From contig DEKU01000042.1 in the NCBI GenBank assembly GCA_002354035.1, positions 35,559-98,230 of the forward strand: a DNA stretch of 62,672 nucleotides, written 5' to 3'. A program made the position numbers and the translations under genes. Below, in pieces: positions 1-8,460 of this stretch. Each line of letters opens with the position of its first letter. The stretch's first letter is position 1. This DNA comes from Bacteroidales bacterium UBA2714 (GTDB taxonomy: Bacteria > Bacteroidota > Bacteroidia > Bacteroidales > P3). The notes under the pieces are model-generated. The model had not been told where the DNA came from. It ran no database searches and saw nothing but the letters and a program-made list of their open reading frames with translations.

Positions 1-54
1 AGCGGAGGAAGAGCGGAGGGTGAGCGGAGGGTGAGCGGAGGAGGAGCGGAGGAG
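1..54. repeat. 11-bp tandem repeat, five copies
   Basis: About five consecutive copies of an 11-base unit close to GAGCGGAGGGT lie at the window edge, and the first is missing a base. The last two positions of the unit vary. The array is purine-rich and may continue outside the window. The period is not a multiple of three and I see no gene using it. Confidence 0.8.
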
Positions 55-81
55 GAGCTTTGCTGCTGGGACTCGCGACAC

Positions 82-109
82 AAAAAAAAGAGACCGCCGG
101 GGCGGTCTC
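82..109 (-). terminator. Rho-independent terminator of nagB
   Basis: GAGACCGCC and GGCGGTCTC form a nine-pair GC-rich stem at 90-109. On the minus strand it is followed by an eight-base U run (82-89), about 24 bases after the nagB stop. Confidence 0.9.
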
Positions 110-132
110 AAACACTGATTCTGGGTTTTTCG

Positions 133-954
133 CTATTCAAAACGGTGGATGTAGCTGTCCAGCACACCCTCCAGTTGTTGTTTGTCCTTAAAGTAGTTAT
201 AGGTGCTAATCTTCAGCTCCTCGCAAGCCTCTTCGTCGCACACCACAATGCCGTGGCGGTGCATTTGGAGCATGCTGGCGGTCCACATGTGGCTTACGCC
301 CTCCTCAATCATGTGGTGCAGGGCGCGCGACTTGGCCGGGCCGTTGCAGAGGATCAGCACTTCGCGGGCATCCATCACTGTGCCGACTCCAACGGTGAGC
401 GCCTGTTTGGGCACTTGGTTCACATCGCCGTCGAAGAAACGGCAATTGGCCTGAATGGTGTTGGTGGTGAGAGTTTTGATACGGGTGCGGGAAGAGAGGC
501 TGCTGCCGGGTTCGTTGAAAGCGATATGGCCGTCGGGGCCGATACCGCCCATAAAGAGGTCTATGCCACCGGCTTGGGCAATCATTTCCTCATAACGCTG
601 GCATTCGGCAAGGAGGTCGGGAGCATTGCCGTCGAGGATGTGGACATTCTCTTTCTTGATGTCGATGTGGTTGAAGAAGTTGTTCCACATGAAGCTGTGG
701 TAGCTCTCGGGATGGTTCACGTCGAGGCCGACATACTCATCCATGTTGAATGTGATGACATTCTGGAAACTGATGACACCCTTTTTATTCAATTCAATCA
801 GATGCTGATAGAGGCCTTTGGGAGAGCTGCCGGTAGGGCAGCCAAGGACGAACGGCTTCTCGGGTGTGGGGTTGGCATCGATGATTCGCTGGGCGACATA
901 GTTTGCGGCCCATAAAGACATGTCTTTGTAGTCTTTTGTAATGATTACTCTCAT
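133..954 (-). CDS. nagB: Glucosamine-6-phosphate deaminase (NagB)
   Basis: Converts glucosamine 6-phosphate to fructose 6-phosphate plus ammonia, feeding amino sugars from peptidoglycan or host glycans into glycolysis; cytoplasmic. The 273-residue protein has the full family length. It carries the sugar-phosphate loop GCPTGSSPKG (about residues 39-48), the MDEYVGL motif and the catalytic segment GIGPDGHIAFNEP with the Asp, His and Glu expected for this family. The ATG at 954 is the natural family start. The gene is monocistronic, with its own promoter-like site, a palindrome in the leader and a strong terminator. anmK at 7283, which recycles anhydro-MurNAc, is a related function in the window. 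Confidence 0.97.
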   Translation of the reverse strand: MRVIITKDYKDMSLWAANYVAQRIIDANPTPEKPFVLGCPTGSSPKGLYQHLIELNKKGVISFQNVITFNMDEYVGLDVNHPESYHSFMWNNFFNHIDIKKENVHILDGNAPDLLAECQRYEEMIAQAGGIDLFMGGIGPDGHIAFNEPGSSLSSRTRIKTLTTNTIQANCRFFDGDVNQVPKQALTVGVGTVMDAREVLILCNGPAKSRALHHMIEEGVSHMWTASMLQMHRHGIVVCDEEACEELKISTYNYFKDKQQLEGVLDSYIHRFE

Positions 955-995
955 AATACTAAACTATTTAACACTATAATACTATTTGTATTGAG

Positions 996-1014
996 GAAGA
1001 AACAATGTTTCTTC
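996..1014. promoter_or_regulatory. Perfect palindrome in the nagB leader (operator candidate)
   Basis: GAAGAAACA-A-TGTTTCTTC is a perfect 9-1-9 inverted repeat. It lies between the putative -7 element (1025-1032, minus strand) and the nagB start at 954, just after the expected transcription start. That is a typical place for a repressor operator. The regulator is not identifiable from this window. Confidence 0.5.
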
Positions 1015-1024
1015 TAATCAATTG

Positions 1025-1032
1025 CAAATATA
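1025..1032 (-). promoter_or_regulatory. nagB promoter -7 element
   Basis: Read on the minus strand this is TATATTTG, an exact match to the Bacteroidota -7 consensus TAnnTTTG. It is 70 bases upstream of the nagB ATG. A clear -33 TTTG is not visible. Confidence 0.55.
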
Positions 1033-1109
1033 CAACTATTTTTTAATATATGAGTTTTCTTTATGAAATTTTCCGCATTTTAACAATCGAAGGACTCGGC
1101 GAGGGCAAG

Positions 1110-1143
1110 AAAAAAGCCTTAGCCGAATGAGGCTAAGGCTTTT
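1110..1143. terminator. Terminator after etfA, possibly bidirectional
   Basis: AAGCCTTAGCC and GGCTAAGGCTT form an 11-pair stem with a six-base loop. It has A/T runs on both sides and lies 23 bases beyond the etfA stop on the minus strand. It ends the ridA-bcd-etfB-etfA operon. Confidence 0.9.
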
Positions 1144-1165
1144 ATATACAGAAGGTATATTCTGA

Positions 1166-2176
1166 TTAATTCTGCATGGCTTTGAGGCGTTCAGTGAGCA
1201 TGGGCACGATTTTGTGCAGGTCGCCCACGATGCCGAGGTCGGCCACGCTGAAGATGGGGGCAAACTTGTCTTTGTTGATGGCAATGATGAGGTCGCTCTC
1301 CTCCATGCCGGCGAGGTGCTGGATGGCACCGCTGATGCCACAGGCAAGGTAGAGGTTGGGGCGGACGGTTTTGCCGGTTTGGCCCACCTGCCGACTTTGG
1401 TCCATGACGCCTGCGTCGACCATGGCACGGCTGCTGGACACTTCGCCTTTCAGCTCTTTGGCCAGGGCTTCGAGTTTGGAGAAACCATCTTTGGTGCCTA
1501 CGCCACGGCCTCCGCTGACAAGCACTTTGGCCTGGCTGATGTCGGTGACGACTTTTTCTTCCTTGACGGTTTTGACAATTTTGACACGGCTGATTTTCTT
1601 CTCATCGAATTGGACGGTGTAGTCGATGATTTCGCCCTTGCGGGTGGGGTCGGGGGTGAGTTTTTGCATCACGCCGGGACGGACGGTCGACATCTGGGGG
1701 CGATGTTCTTTGCAGAGAATGGTGGCCATGAGGTTGCCGCCGAAGGCGGGACGGGTCATGCGGAATTCGTGAGCTTCGTCGTCGCTGATTTCGAGCTTGG
1801 TGGCGTCGGCGGTGAGGCCGGTCAGGTTGCGTGCGGAGACACGGGGACCCAGGTCGCGGCCGATGGTGGTGGCACCGATCAGCAGAATGCTGGGTTTCTG
1901 TTCCTTGATGATCTGGGTGATGGCCTGGGTGTAGGGCTCGGTGAGGTAGGTGGCCAGGAGGTCGTGGTCGACCACGAGCACTTTGTCGGCGCCAGCGGCA
2001 ATGAGAGTCTGGGCCTGGGCCTTGATGTTTTTGCCAAGGAGAATGGCTACTACTTTCTCGTTGTTGGCATCGGCCAGTTCGCGAGCTTTACCTAACAGCT
2101 CAAGAGCAACATTTTGGATGACGCCGTCGCGCTGCTCGGCAAATACGTATACGTCTTTATAATCTTGTAAATTCAT
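1166..2176 (-). CDS. etfA: Electron transfer flavoprotein, alpha subunit
   Basis: Large ETF subunit that binds FAD and, with EtfB, passes electrons to or from an acyl-CoA dehydrogenase. The 336-residue protein has the usual N-terminal adenine-nucleotide-hydrolase-like fold. Its C-terminal FAD domain shows GGRGVG, SSSRAMVDAG, the QVGQTGKTV loop and the SGAIQH motif, in the family order. It follows etfB by five bases. The gene order bcd-etfB-etfA matches the electron-bifurcating butyryl-CoA dehydrogenase clusters of butyrate-forming anaerobes. Whether this ETF truly bifurcates cannot be decided by reading. Confidence 0.96.
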   Translation of the reverse strand: MNLQDYKDVYVFAEQRDGVIQNVALELLGKARELADANNEKVVAILLGKNIKAQAQTLIAAGADKVLVVDHDLLATYLTEPYTQAITQIIKEQKPSILLIGATTIGRDLGPRVSARNLTGLTADATKLEISDDEAHEFRMTRPAFGGNLMATILCKEHRPQMSTVRPGVMQKLTPDPTRKGEIIDYTVQFDEKKISRVKIVKTVKEEKVVTDISQAKVLVSGGRGVGTKDGFSKLEALAKELKGEVSSSRAMVDAGVMDQSRQVGQTGKTVRPNLYLACGISGAIQHLAGMEESDLIIAINKDKFAPIFSVADLGIVGDLHKIVPMLTERLKAMQN

Positions 2177-2181
2177 GGCTA

Positions 2182-2967
2182 TTAGATAATGTGTTTTTCT
2201 TTAAGTTTGTTGATGATGAGTTCCACAGCTTCTTCGGGGGAGACTTCGAAGGTCTGGCCGGCGGGTTTGAGCTGTTTGGGGAACGACTTGAAGACAGAGG
2301 TGGGCGAGCCGGCTTTGCCGATGCGGTCCTCGGGGACGTTGATGCGGTCGGCGCCCCAGACTTCGACTTCTTTGTTGTAGGCTTCGACAATGCCGTTGAC
2401 GGTCATGTAGCGGGGCTGGACGGCGCTGGCCAGAGCGGTGACGACGCAGGGGGCCTGCATCTGGAGGATTTGATAGCCGTCTTCCATCTGTTTGCGGACG
2501 GTGAATGTTTTGGAGGCCTCGTCGTACTGGAGGTCTTCCATGTAGCTGACCTGCGGGAGGTCGAGGTGCTCGGCAATCTGGGGACCCACTTGTGCGGTGT
2601 CGCCGTCGATGGCTTGACGACCGGTGATGACGAGGTCGAAGTCCATGGTGCGCAGGGCACCGGCGAGGGCGCTGCTGGTGGCGAGGGTATCGGCGCCGCC
2701 CAGTTTGCGGTCGGTGAGCAGGATGGCGCGGTCGACGCCCATGGCCAAGGCTTCGCGGAGGATGGCCTCGGCTTGGGGGAGACCCATGGTGATGACGGTG
2801 ACGTGGGCACCGTACTTATCTTTCAGTTGGAGGGCAAATTCCAGTCCACCCTTGTCGTCGGGGTTCATGATGCTGGGTACGCCTTCGCGGATGAGGGTAC
2901 CGGTTTGGGGGTTGATTTTCACCTCGGTGGTGTCCGGCACCTGTTTTATGCAAACTACTATATTCAT
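2182..2967 (-). CDS. etfB: Electron transfer flavoprotein, beta subunit
   Basis: Small ETF subunit. In bifurcating ETFs it carries the FAD that receives NADH electrons, otherwise AMP. The 261-residue protein starts with the family N-terminus MNIVVCIKQVPDT, and contains the MNPDDKGGLEFAL segment and the GRQAIDGDTAQVGP signature of EtfB. The full length and unbroken motifs indicate a working gene. It sits 34 bases after bcd and five bases before etfA, so the three are almost certainly co-transcribed and act as one complex. Confidence 0.96.
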   Translation of the reverse strand: MNIVVCIKQVPDTTEVKINPQTGTLIREGVPSIMNPDDKGGLEFALQLKDKYGAHVTVITMGLPQAEAILREALAMGVDRAILLTDRKLGGADTLATSSALAGALRTMDFDLVITGRQAIDGDTAQVGPQIAEHLDLPQVSYMEDLQYDEASKTFTVRKQMEDGYQILQMQAPCVVTALASAVQPRYMTVNGIVEAYNKEVEVWGADRINVPEDRIGKAGSPTSVFKSFPKQLKPAGQTFEVSPEEAVELIINKLKEKHII

Positions 2968-3001
2968 GTTGTGATTATCTTATTGTTTGTTGAAGACCGG
3001 T

Positions 3002-4141
3002 TTATTTGAAGAGTTTGCCGGCGATGACCATGCGCTGTACCTCGCTGGTGCCTTCGTAGATTTCGGTGATTTTGGCATCGCGCATCATGCGCTCGACGGG
3101 GTACTCGCGGGTGTAGCCGTAGCCGCCGTGGAACTGGACGGCTTTGGTGGTGACTTCCATGGCTGTTTCGGCAGCAAAGAGCTTGGCCATGGCCGCGTCG
3201 GCAGAGTAGGGCAGGCCGAGGTCTTTCTTATAGTGGGCCGAACGGCAGAGGAGACGGGCTGCCTGCACTTTGGTTTCGAGGTCGGCCATCTGGAACTGGG
3301 TGTTCTGGAACTGGCTGATGCTGCGGCCGAACTGTTTGCGTTCTTTGGTATAGCGGATGGTTTCGTCCATGGCTCCTTGAGCAATGCCGAGGGCCTGACA
3401 GGCGATGCCGATGCGTCCGCCGTCGAGGGTCTTCATGGCCAGACCGAAGCCTTTGCCCAACTGGCCCAGCTGACGGTCTTTGGGGATGCGGCAATCTTCA
3501 AAAATCAGTTCGGTGGTGGCACTGCCACGGATACCCATTTTCTTTTCTTTCTTGCCGATGCTGAAACCGGGGTCGGTCTTTTCGACGATGAAAGCACTGA
3601 TACCTTTGGTGCCGAGGCTCTTGTCGGTCATGGCAATGATGATGAACACGTTGGCATAGCTACCGTTGGTGATGAAGATTTTGCTGCCGTTGAGCACCCA
3701 CTCGTCGCCTTCGAGCACTGCGGTGGTCTGCTGGCCGGCGGCATCGGTGCCGGCATTGGGCTCGGTGAGACCGAAGGCGCCAATCCATTCGCCACTGGCA
3801 AGCTTGGGCAGATATTTCATTTTCTGCTCCTCGGTGCCGGCTTCGAGGATGGGGGCACAGCAGAGGCTGGTGTGGGCAGAGAGGATGACACCAGTGGTGG
3901 CGCAAACGCGAGAGAGCTCCTCGACGGCCATGCCATACATGATGTTGGTGCCGCCAGCACCGCCATATTGGGTGGGAACAGGGATGCCCATGAGGCCGAT
4001 TTTGGCCATTTTCTGAACTGTCTCCATGGGGAAACGTTCCTCTTCGTCGACTTCAGCAGCCAGGGGCTTGACTTCTTTCTCTGCAAATTCACGTATCATT
4101 TGCAGGAAAAGTTGTTCTTGTTTAGAAAAACTAAAATCCAT
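3002..4141 (-). CDS. bcd: Acyl-CoA dehydrogenase, short-chain (butyryl-CoA dehydrogenase type)
   Basis: FAD enzyme that oxidises an acyl-CoA to the 2-enoyl-CoA or, in fermenters, reduces crotonyl-CoA to butyryl-CoA with its ETF. The 379-residue protein matches the family length. It shows the FGLTEPNAGTDA flavin/substrate motif and the C-terminal segment YEGTSE, whose Glu (residue 363) fits the catalytic base of short-chain members. Being directly upstream of etfB and etfA favours a Bcd/EtfAB complex. The chain-length preference (butyryl versus another short chain) is inferred. ridA precedes it by 60 bases. Confidence 0.93.
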   Translation of the reverse strand: MDFSFSKQEQLFLQMIREFAEKEVKPLAAEVDEEERFPMETVQKMAKIGLMGIPVPTQYGGAGGTNIMYGMAVEELSRVCATTGVILSAHTSLCCAPILEAGTEEQKMKYLPKLASGEWIGAFGLTEPNAGTDAAGQQTTAVLEGDEWVLNGSKIFITNGSYANVFIIIAMTDKSLGTKGISAFIVEKTDPGFSIGKKEKKMGIRGSATTELIFEDCRIPKDRQLGQLGKGFGLAMKTLDGGRIGIACQALGIAQGAMDETIRYTKERKQFGRSISQFQNTQFQMADLETKVQAARLLCRSAHYKKDLGLPYSADAAMAKLFAAETAMEVTTKAVQFHGGYGYTREYPVERMMRDAKITEIYEGTSEVQRMVIAGKLFK

Positions 4142-4201
4142 ATAATCGTTGTTTATTTATTCAATACGGGTGATTTGTGTCGTGATGGGCGGGACGGGAG
4201 G

Positions 4202-4579
4202 TCACTGTTTGACAGCAATGGTCTCTATCTCGACAAGGGCGCCAAGGGGTAAGGCTTGCACGGCGAAGGCTGCACGGGCGGGGCAGTCGGTGGGATAATA
4301 CTTGGCATAGACCTCGTTCATGGGTTTGAAATAGTCCATACTGGCCAAAAGGCAGGTGGACTTCACCACATCCTGGAAGGTGAAACCAGCCTCGTCGAGG
4401 ATAGCCTTGATGTTTTTCATCACCTGCTCGGTTTGTTCGGTGATGCCTTCGGCCAGTTTTCCCGTCTCAGGGTTGATGGGCACTTGGCCAGAAATATACA
4501 AAGTGTTGCCGGCCAATACTGCCTGGCTGTAAGGCCCTATAGCGGCAGGAGCCTTGGGGGTGTTGATAATCTTCTTCAT
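4202..4579 (-). CDS. ridA: RidA family reactive-intermediate deaminase
   Basis: Small cytoplasmic protein of the YjgF/YER057c/UK114 family. The family hydrolyses reactive enamine/imine intermediates, such as 2-aminoacrylate, released by PLP enzymes. The 125-residue protein begins with the family pattern (TPKAPAAIGPYSQAV) and has ISGQVPINPETG and the CPARAAFAVQALP segment holding the conserved Arg. It is the first gene of the bcd-etfBA operon, with a consensus promoter and a palindrome upstream. A metabolic link to the dehydrogenase is not obvious. Confidence 0.95.
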   Translation of the reverse strand: MKKIINTPKAPAAIGPYSQAVLAGNTLYISGQVPINPETGKLAEGITEQTEQVMKNIKAILDEAGFTFQDVVKSTCLLASMDYFKPMNEVYAKYYPTDCPARAAFAVQALPLGALVEIETIAVKQ

Positions 4580-4625
4580 AGTACTATGTTGATTTTTACT
4601 TATTTTAAGAGTAAGACAAATGTGC

Positions 4626-4638
4626 TATCACAGTGATA
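4626..4638. promoter_or_regulatory. Palindrome TATCAC-A-GTGATA in the ridA-bcd-etfBA leader
   Basis: A perfect 6-1-6 inverted repeat sits 10 bases downstream of the putative -7 element of this operon, at about the expected transcription start. It resembles an operator. The regulator is unknown. Confidence 0.5.
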
Positions 4639-4648
4639 ATTGAATTTG

Positions 4649-4679
4649 CAAAGATAGCATTTTTTTTTCAATCGGCAAA
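4649..4679 (-). promoter_or_regulatory. Promoter of the ridA-bcd-etfB-etfA operon
   Basis: On the minus strand TTTG (4676-4679), a 19-base spacer and TATCTTTG (4649-4656) match the Bacteroidota -33/-7 consensus. Confidence 0.75.
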
Positions 4680-4852
4680 AAGAAAAAACCTAAAAGGGCT
4701 TTTTTGTTGGACAAAGCAGTTGATATAATGGTTGCAAAGTGGCTATAACAGTGGGGTGAACCGAGTCTGTGGCAACGGAGTGCAGGCGGGCATGGCGGGA
4801 CATTTGCGAGGATGGTGTGATATAAAAAACACGAGGAATGGAGTTTTTTTTG

Positions 4853-4860
4853 TAATTTTG
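4853..4860 (+). promoter_or_regulatory. -7 element ahead of the MBOAT gene
   Basis: TAATTTTG matches TAnnTTTG and ends only ten bases before the ATG at 4871, so the transcript would be almost leaderless. No good -33 element is visible. Confidence 0.5.
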
Positions 4861-4870
4861 CAGCCGTTTT

Positions 4871-6322
4871 ATGCTGTTCAATTCGATAGAATTCATGGTT
4901 TTCCTGCCGCTGGTGTTTGCCGTCTATTGGCTGTTGCACAAGCGGCTGTGGTGGCAGAATGCCTTTGTGGTGGCTGCTTCCTACCTGTTTTATGGCTGGT
5001 GGGATTGGCGTTTTCTGTTGCTGATAGCGTTCACCACGCTGTGCAGCTATGCGTCGGGACTTGCCATTTACCATAGCAGCACTACGCAGCCGAGCGACGG
5101 CTCGAAGCCCAAGCTCTACCTCTGGGCCAATATCCTCCTCAACCTGACCATTCTGGGTGTGTTTAAATACTACGACTTTTTTGCCCAGTCGTTTGCCGAT
5201 GCCTTTTTAGGGGGCAATGCCGAGCACATTCTCCTGCACCTTGTGCTTCCGGTCGGAATCTCATTCTATACGTTCCAAGCCTTGAGCTACAGCATCGACG
5301 TGTATCGGGGTTCCATCCGACCCACGCGCGATGTGGTGGCCTTTTTTGCCTACGTGAGTTTTTTCCCCCAGTTGGTGGCCGGTCCCATCGAGCGCGCCAC
5401 AAGCCTCCTGCCCCAGTTTGAACGGCAGCGGACGTTCTCCTACCCTTTGGCCGTGGACGGTATGAGGCAGATGCTCTGGGGCTTTTTCAAAAAGATGGTG
5501 GTGGCAGACAGCTGCGCGCTGTATGTCGACAACATCTTCGAGCATCCCGACTGGTTTAACGGCTCGTCGTTGCTCCTGGCGGCCGTGCTTTTCACCATAC
5601 AGATTTACGGCGATTTCTCCGGCTACAGCGATATCGCCATCGGGTGCGCCAAGCTATTTGGCATACGGCTGCGCCGCAATTTCAACGTGCCTTATTTCAG
5701 CCGTGACATAGCCGAGTTCTGGCGGAGGTGGCACATATCGCTCACCACCTGGTTTCGCGACTATATCTATATCCCAATGGGTGGCAGCCGTGTGTCGAAG
5801 CCACGTGTGGCGTTAAACACCATGGTGATATTCTTGGTCAGTGGTCTCTGGCATGGGGCCAACTGGACCTTTGTGGCCTGGGGCGCGTTCCACGCACTGC
5901 TTTTCCTGCCCCTCATCGTAAGCGGCAAGAACCGGAAATACCGGGACGTGGTGGCCGCCGGCCGATGGCTGCCAACCTTGCGGGAGACGGGACAGATGTT
6001 GCTGACATTCCTGCTGGCAGTGATGGGATGGGTGCTATTCCGTGCCGACAGCATAGAGCAGGCCATTGCGTATTATTCCCACATGTTCTCCACTCTTTTT
6101 GAAGGAACCCCCGTACTGACGTCTACCATGGACGCATGGGTTGTGCTGGTATCGGTCGTAGTGATGACTGTTGTGGAGTGGGCAAACCGCGATTGTGAGC
6201 ACGAGTTCCATCGGCAACCCCGCAGCCGCACGCTCCGTTGGGGATTCTACATCCTTCTGTTATTTATGATAGGGGGATATATGGTTACTAACGAGATGCC
6301 TTTTATCTACTTTCAATTCTGA
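4871..6322 (+). CDS. MBOAT family membrane-bound O-acyltransferase (AlgI-like)
   Basis: Multi-pass inner-membrane protein that probably hands acetyl groups across the membrane for O-acetylation of a surface polysaccharide. The 483-residue protein has about ten hydrophobic segments and the MBOAT signatures: the PQLVAGPIERA stretch near residue 170, the RRWHISLTTWFRDY motif and LWHGANWTF, which contains the presumed catalytic His. Length and motifs fit the AlgI/DltB branch. The next gene, three bases on, is SGNH-like, which is the usual partner arrangement. The acceptor glycan is unknown, and no alginate genes are present. Confidence 0.93.
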   Translation: MLFNSIEFMVFLPLVFAVYWLLHKRLWWQNAFVVAASYLFYGWWDWRFLLLIAFTTLCSYASGLAIYHSSTTQPSDGSKPKLYLWANILLNLTILGVFKYYDFFAQSFADAFLGGNAEHILLHLVLPVGISFYTFQALSYSIDVYRGSIRPTRDVVAFFAYVSFFPQLVAGPIERATSLLPQFERQRTFSYPLAVDGMRQMLWGFFKKMVVADSCALYVDNIFEHPDWFNGSSLLLAAVLFTIQIYGDFSGYSDIAIGCAKLFGIRLRRNFNVPYFSRDIAEFWRRWHISLTTWFRDYIYIPMGGSRVSKPRVALNTMVIFLVSGLWHGANWTFVAWGAFHALLFLPLIVSGKNRKYRDVVAAGRWLPTLRETGQMLLTFLLAVMGWVLFRADSIEQAIAYYSHMFSTLFEGTPVLTSTMDAWVVLVSVVVMTVVEWANRDCEHEFHRQPRSRTLRWGFYILLLFMIGGYMVTNEMPFIYFQF

Positions 6323-6325
6323 GCC

Positions 6326-7249
6326 ATGAGACGACTGATACGCAATACGATTCTTTTTGCCTTGGTGGCAGCTGTGACCTATACGCTTCTGTTGTTCGTG
6401 TTGGGCGACTGGGGCTGGGTGCGCACCGCTCGCACCGAGATGGGCAATCGCGGTTTTCTGAACAGCCGTGTCAAAGACATCCACAACTACCACAATGTCG
6501 ATGTCCTCTTCCTCGGCTCCTCTCACAGCTACCGCACATTCGACACCCGCTTCTATCGTTCCGAAGGCATAAGCTGTTTCAATCTGGGTTCGTCCAACCA
6601 GACACCAGTGCAGACCTACGTCTTGCTGAAGGCTTATCTCGACAGCCTCAATCCCAAATACGTAGTGTTCGAAGTCCACCCCGACATCATGAAAAACGAC
6701 GGAGTGGAATGCGCCGTTGACCTTCTCATCAACACTCCCATCACCTGGGAGGCCACCAAGATGGCATGGCAGACGGGCAACATGAAAGTCATCAACACCT
6801 GGCTCTATAGCCTCTATAACCAGAAAGTCCGCCACCGTCTCCAGCACTTTACCGAAGACAGCATCATGGACGATGCCGAATATATACCCGGCGGCTATGT
6901 GGAGATTAACACCAAAGAGTTTGTCCGCAAACGCTACTCGTCCCACCACCTCACCATCCGCCCAGAGCAATGGCAGGCTCTGCAACGCTGCCTCGCCCTG
7001 CTCAAGGAGCGGGACATTCCCTACATGCTTGTGGAAGTGCAGGACGCCTACCAGCTACGGTCGGCCTTCAAAAACCACGAATGGTTCGAGGCCAAGATGC
7101 GAACCCTGGGTCCCTATCGCTACAAGCTACTCCCCCTCGTCGACACCATCCATTTCTGCAACAGCAACCATCTTTTCAAACCCGGCATCGAAATCTTCAA
7201 CAAAGACTTTGTCGTTGACCTGAAGAAAGAGTTGGCTCAACTCAAATAA
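6326..7249 (+). CDS. Membrane-anchored SGNH-like protein, probable O-acetylation partner
   Basis: The 307-residue protein has one N-terminal membrane anchor (about residues 6-27) and an extracytoplasmic domain. FLGSSHSYRTFD supplies a candidate nucleophilic Ser. A late NSNHLFKPGIEIFN segment resembles the final His block of SGNH/GDSL esterases. It follows the MBOAT gene by three bases, as AlgJ/AlgX-type proteins do. The inferred job is transfer of the acetyl group to the glycan outside the membrane. I recognise the fold pattern rather than a specific named family, so the exact function is open. Confidence 0.7.
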   Translation: MRRLIRNTILFALVAAVTYTLLLFVLGDWGWVRTARTEMGNRGFLNSRVKDIHNYHNVDVLFLGSSHSYRTFDTRFYRSEGISCFNLGSSNQTPVQTYVLLKAYLDSLNPKYVVFEVHPDIMKNDGVECAVDLLINTPITWEATKMAWQTGNMKVINTWLYSLYNQKVRHRLQHFTEDSIMDDAEYIPGGYVEINTKEFVRKRYSSHHLTIRPEQWQALQRCLALLKERDIPYMLVEVQDAYQLRSAFKNHEWFEAKMRTLGPYRYKLLPLVDTIHFCNSNHLFKPGIEIFNKDFVVDLKKELAQLK

Positions 7250-7282
7250 CCCGCATATCCCACCCTTAATATAGAGACAATC

Positions 7283-8335
7283 ATGAGAATAATCGGACTA
7301 ATGTCAGGCACCTCGCTCGACGGACTGGACGTCGCCTACTGCGAAATCGACGACCACGGATTCCAGCTCCTTGCCGCCGAGACATACAGCTACAGCGACG
7401 ACTGGACCCACATTTTGTCCACACTCGAACGGGCCTCGGCCTTCGAGTATGCTTTAATCAACGTAAAGCTTGGCCATTATCTCGGCCAGATGGTGAACCG
7501 TTTCCGCCGGGAACATCCCGGCCCGTGCGACGCCATTGCCTCGCACGGACATACCATATTCCACCAGCCCTCCATCCGGTTCACAGCCCAGATAGGCGAC
7601 GGCGACGCCATTGCCGCCGAAACCGGACTCCCCGTCATTTTCAATTTCCGCTCGCTCGACGTGGCACTGGGCGGACAGGGCGCCCCCCTCGTGCCCATCG
7701 GCGACAGGCTTCTGTTTGGCCAATACGACGCCTGTCTCAACCTGGGTGGAATCTCCAACGTCTCCTACAACGACCCCGACGGCACACGTATAGCCCTCGA
7801 CATCTGCCCCTGCAACATGGCCCTCAACCACCTTGCGCGGCTTGCAGGCAAACCCTTCGACAACAATGGGCAGATGGCCCGGGGCGGGAAGTGCAACGAC
7901 GACCTCTTGGCCCGCATGGACGCACTCGACTACTACCGCAAGCCCCTGCCCAAATCGCTGGGCAAAGAGTGGTTCCTGTCACAATTCCTACCCCTGCTTT
8001 CGGCCGACCCCGCCCACGCAAAAGACCAACTGCGCACCACGGTCGAGCATATAGCCCGCCAAATATCGTGGGCCATCAAAGGACACAGCATATCCACCCT
8101 CCTCGTCACCGGAGGCGGCACCAAGAACAAATTCCTCATGGCACGCCTTCAATCGCTCCTCCCGGGCTGCAAGATCACCATCCCCGACGACGACATCATC
8201 GACTACAAGGAAGCCATCGTTTTCGCCCTTTTGGGCTATCTGCGTCTCAACCAACAGAACAATTGCCTGAGCAGCGTAACCGGAGCGCGGTGTGACAACT
8301 GTGGCGGCGATATAGCCGGCTTGCCACAAGCCTGA
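7283..8335 (+). CDS. anmK: Anhydro-N-acetylmuramic acid kinase (AnmK)
   Basis: Phosphorylates and opens 1,6-anhydro-MurNAc to MurNAc-6-phosphate in cell-wall recycling; cytoplasmic. The 350-residue protein starts with GLMSGTSLDGLDV, the ATP-binding hallmark of the family. It continues with SHGHT, the LNLGGISNVS phosphate block and LVTGGGTKN. Length is normal. It lies 33 bases after the SGNH-like gene and may share its transcript. With nagB it indicates recovery of wall amino sugars. Confidence 0.96.
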   Translation: MRIIGLMSGTSLDGLDVAYCEIDDHGFQLLAAETYSYSDDWTHILSTLERASAFEYALINVKLGHYLGQMVNRFRREHPGPCDAIASHGHTIFHQPSIRFTAQIGDGDAIAAETGLPVIFNFRSLDVALGGQGAPLVPIGDRLLFGQYDACLNLGGISNVSYNDPDGTRIALDICPCNMALNHLARLAGKPFDNNGQMARGGKCNDDLLARMDALDYYRKPLPKSLGKEWFLSQFLPLLSADPAHAKDQLRTTVEHIARQISWAIKGHSISTLLVTGGGTKNKFLMARLQSLLPGCKITIPDDDIIDYKEAIVFALLGYLRLNQQNNCLSSVTGARCDNCGGDIAGLPQA

Positions 8336-8399
8336 ACCACAAGCTGCCACCGGAACGGCATCAGCCGGTTGCCTCGTGGCCAAAGACGGACAACCGAGT

Positions 8400-8440
8400 C
8401 TCCGCAAACTGACTGCGGAGCCATACAGACTGCCTTTTTT
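8400..8440 (+). terminator. Possible anmK terminator
   Basis: CTCCGCA (8400-8406) pairs with TGCGGAG (8414-8420). A seven-base T run comes only 13 bases later, so this is an imperfect terminator. Confidence 0.4.
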
Positions 8441-8460
8441 TCATCTGTTTCCTCTCTATA

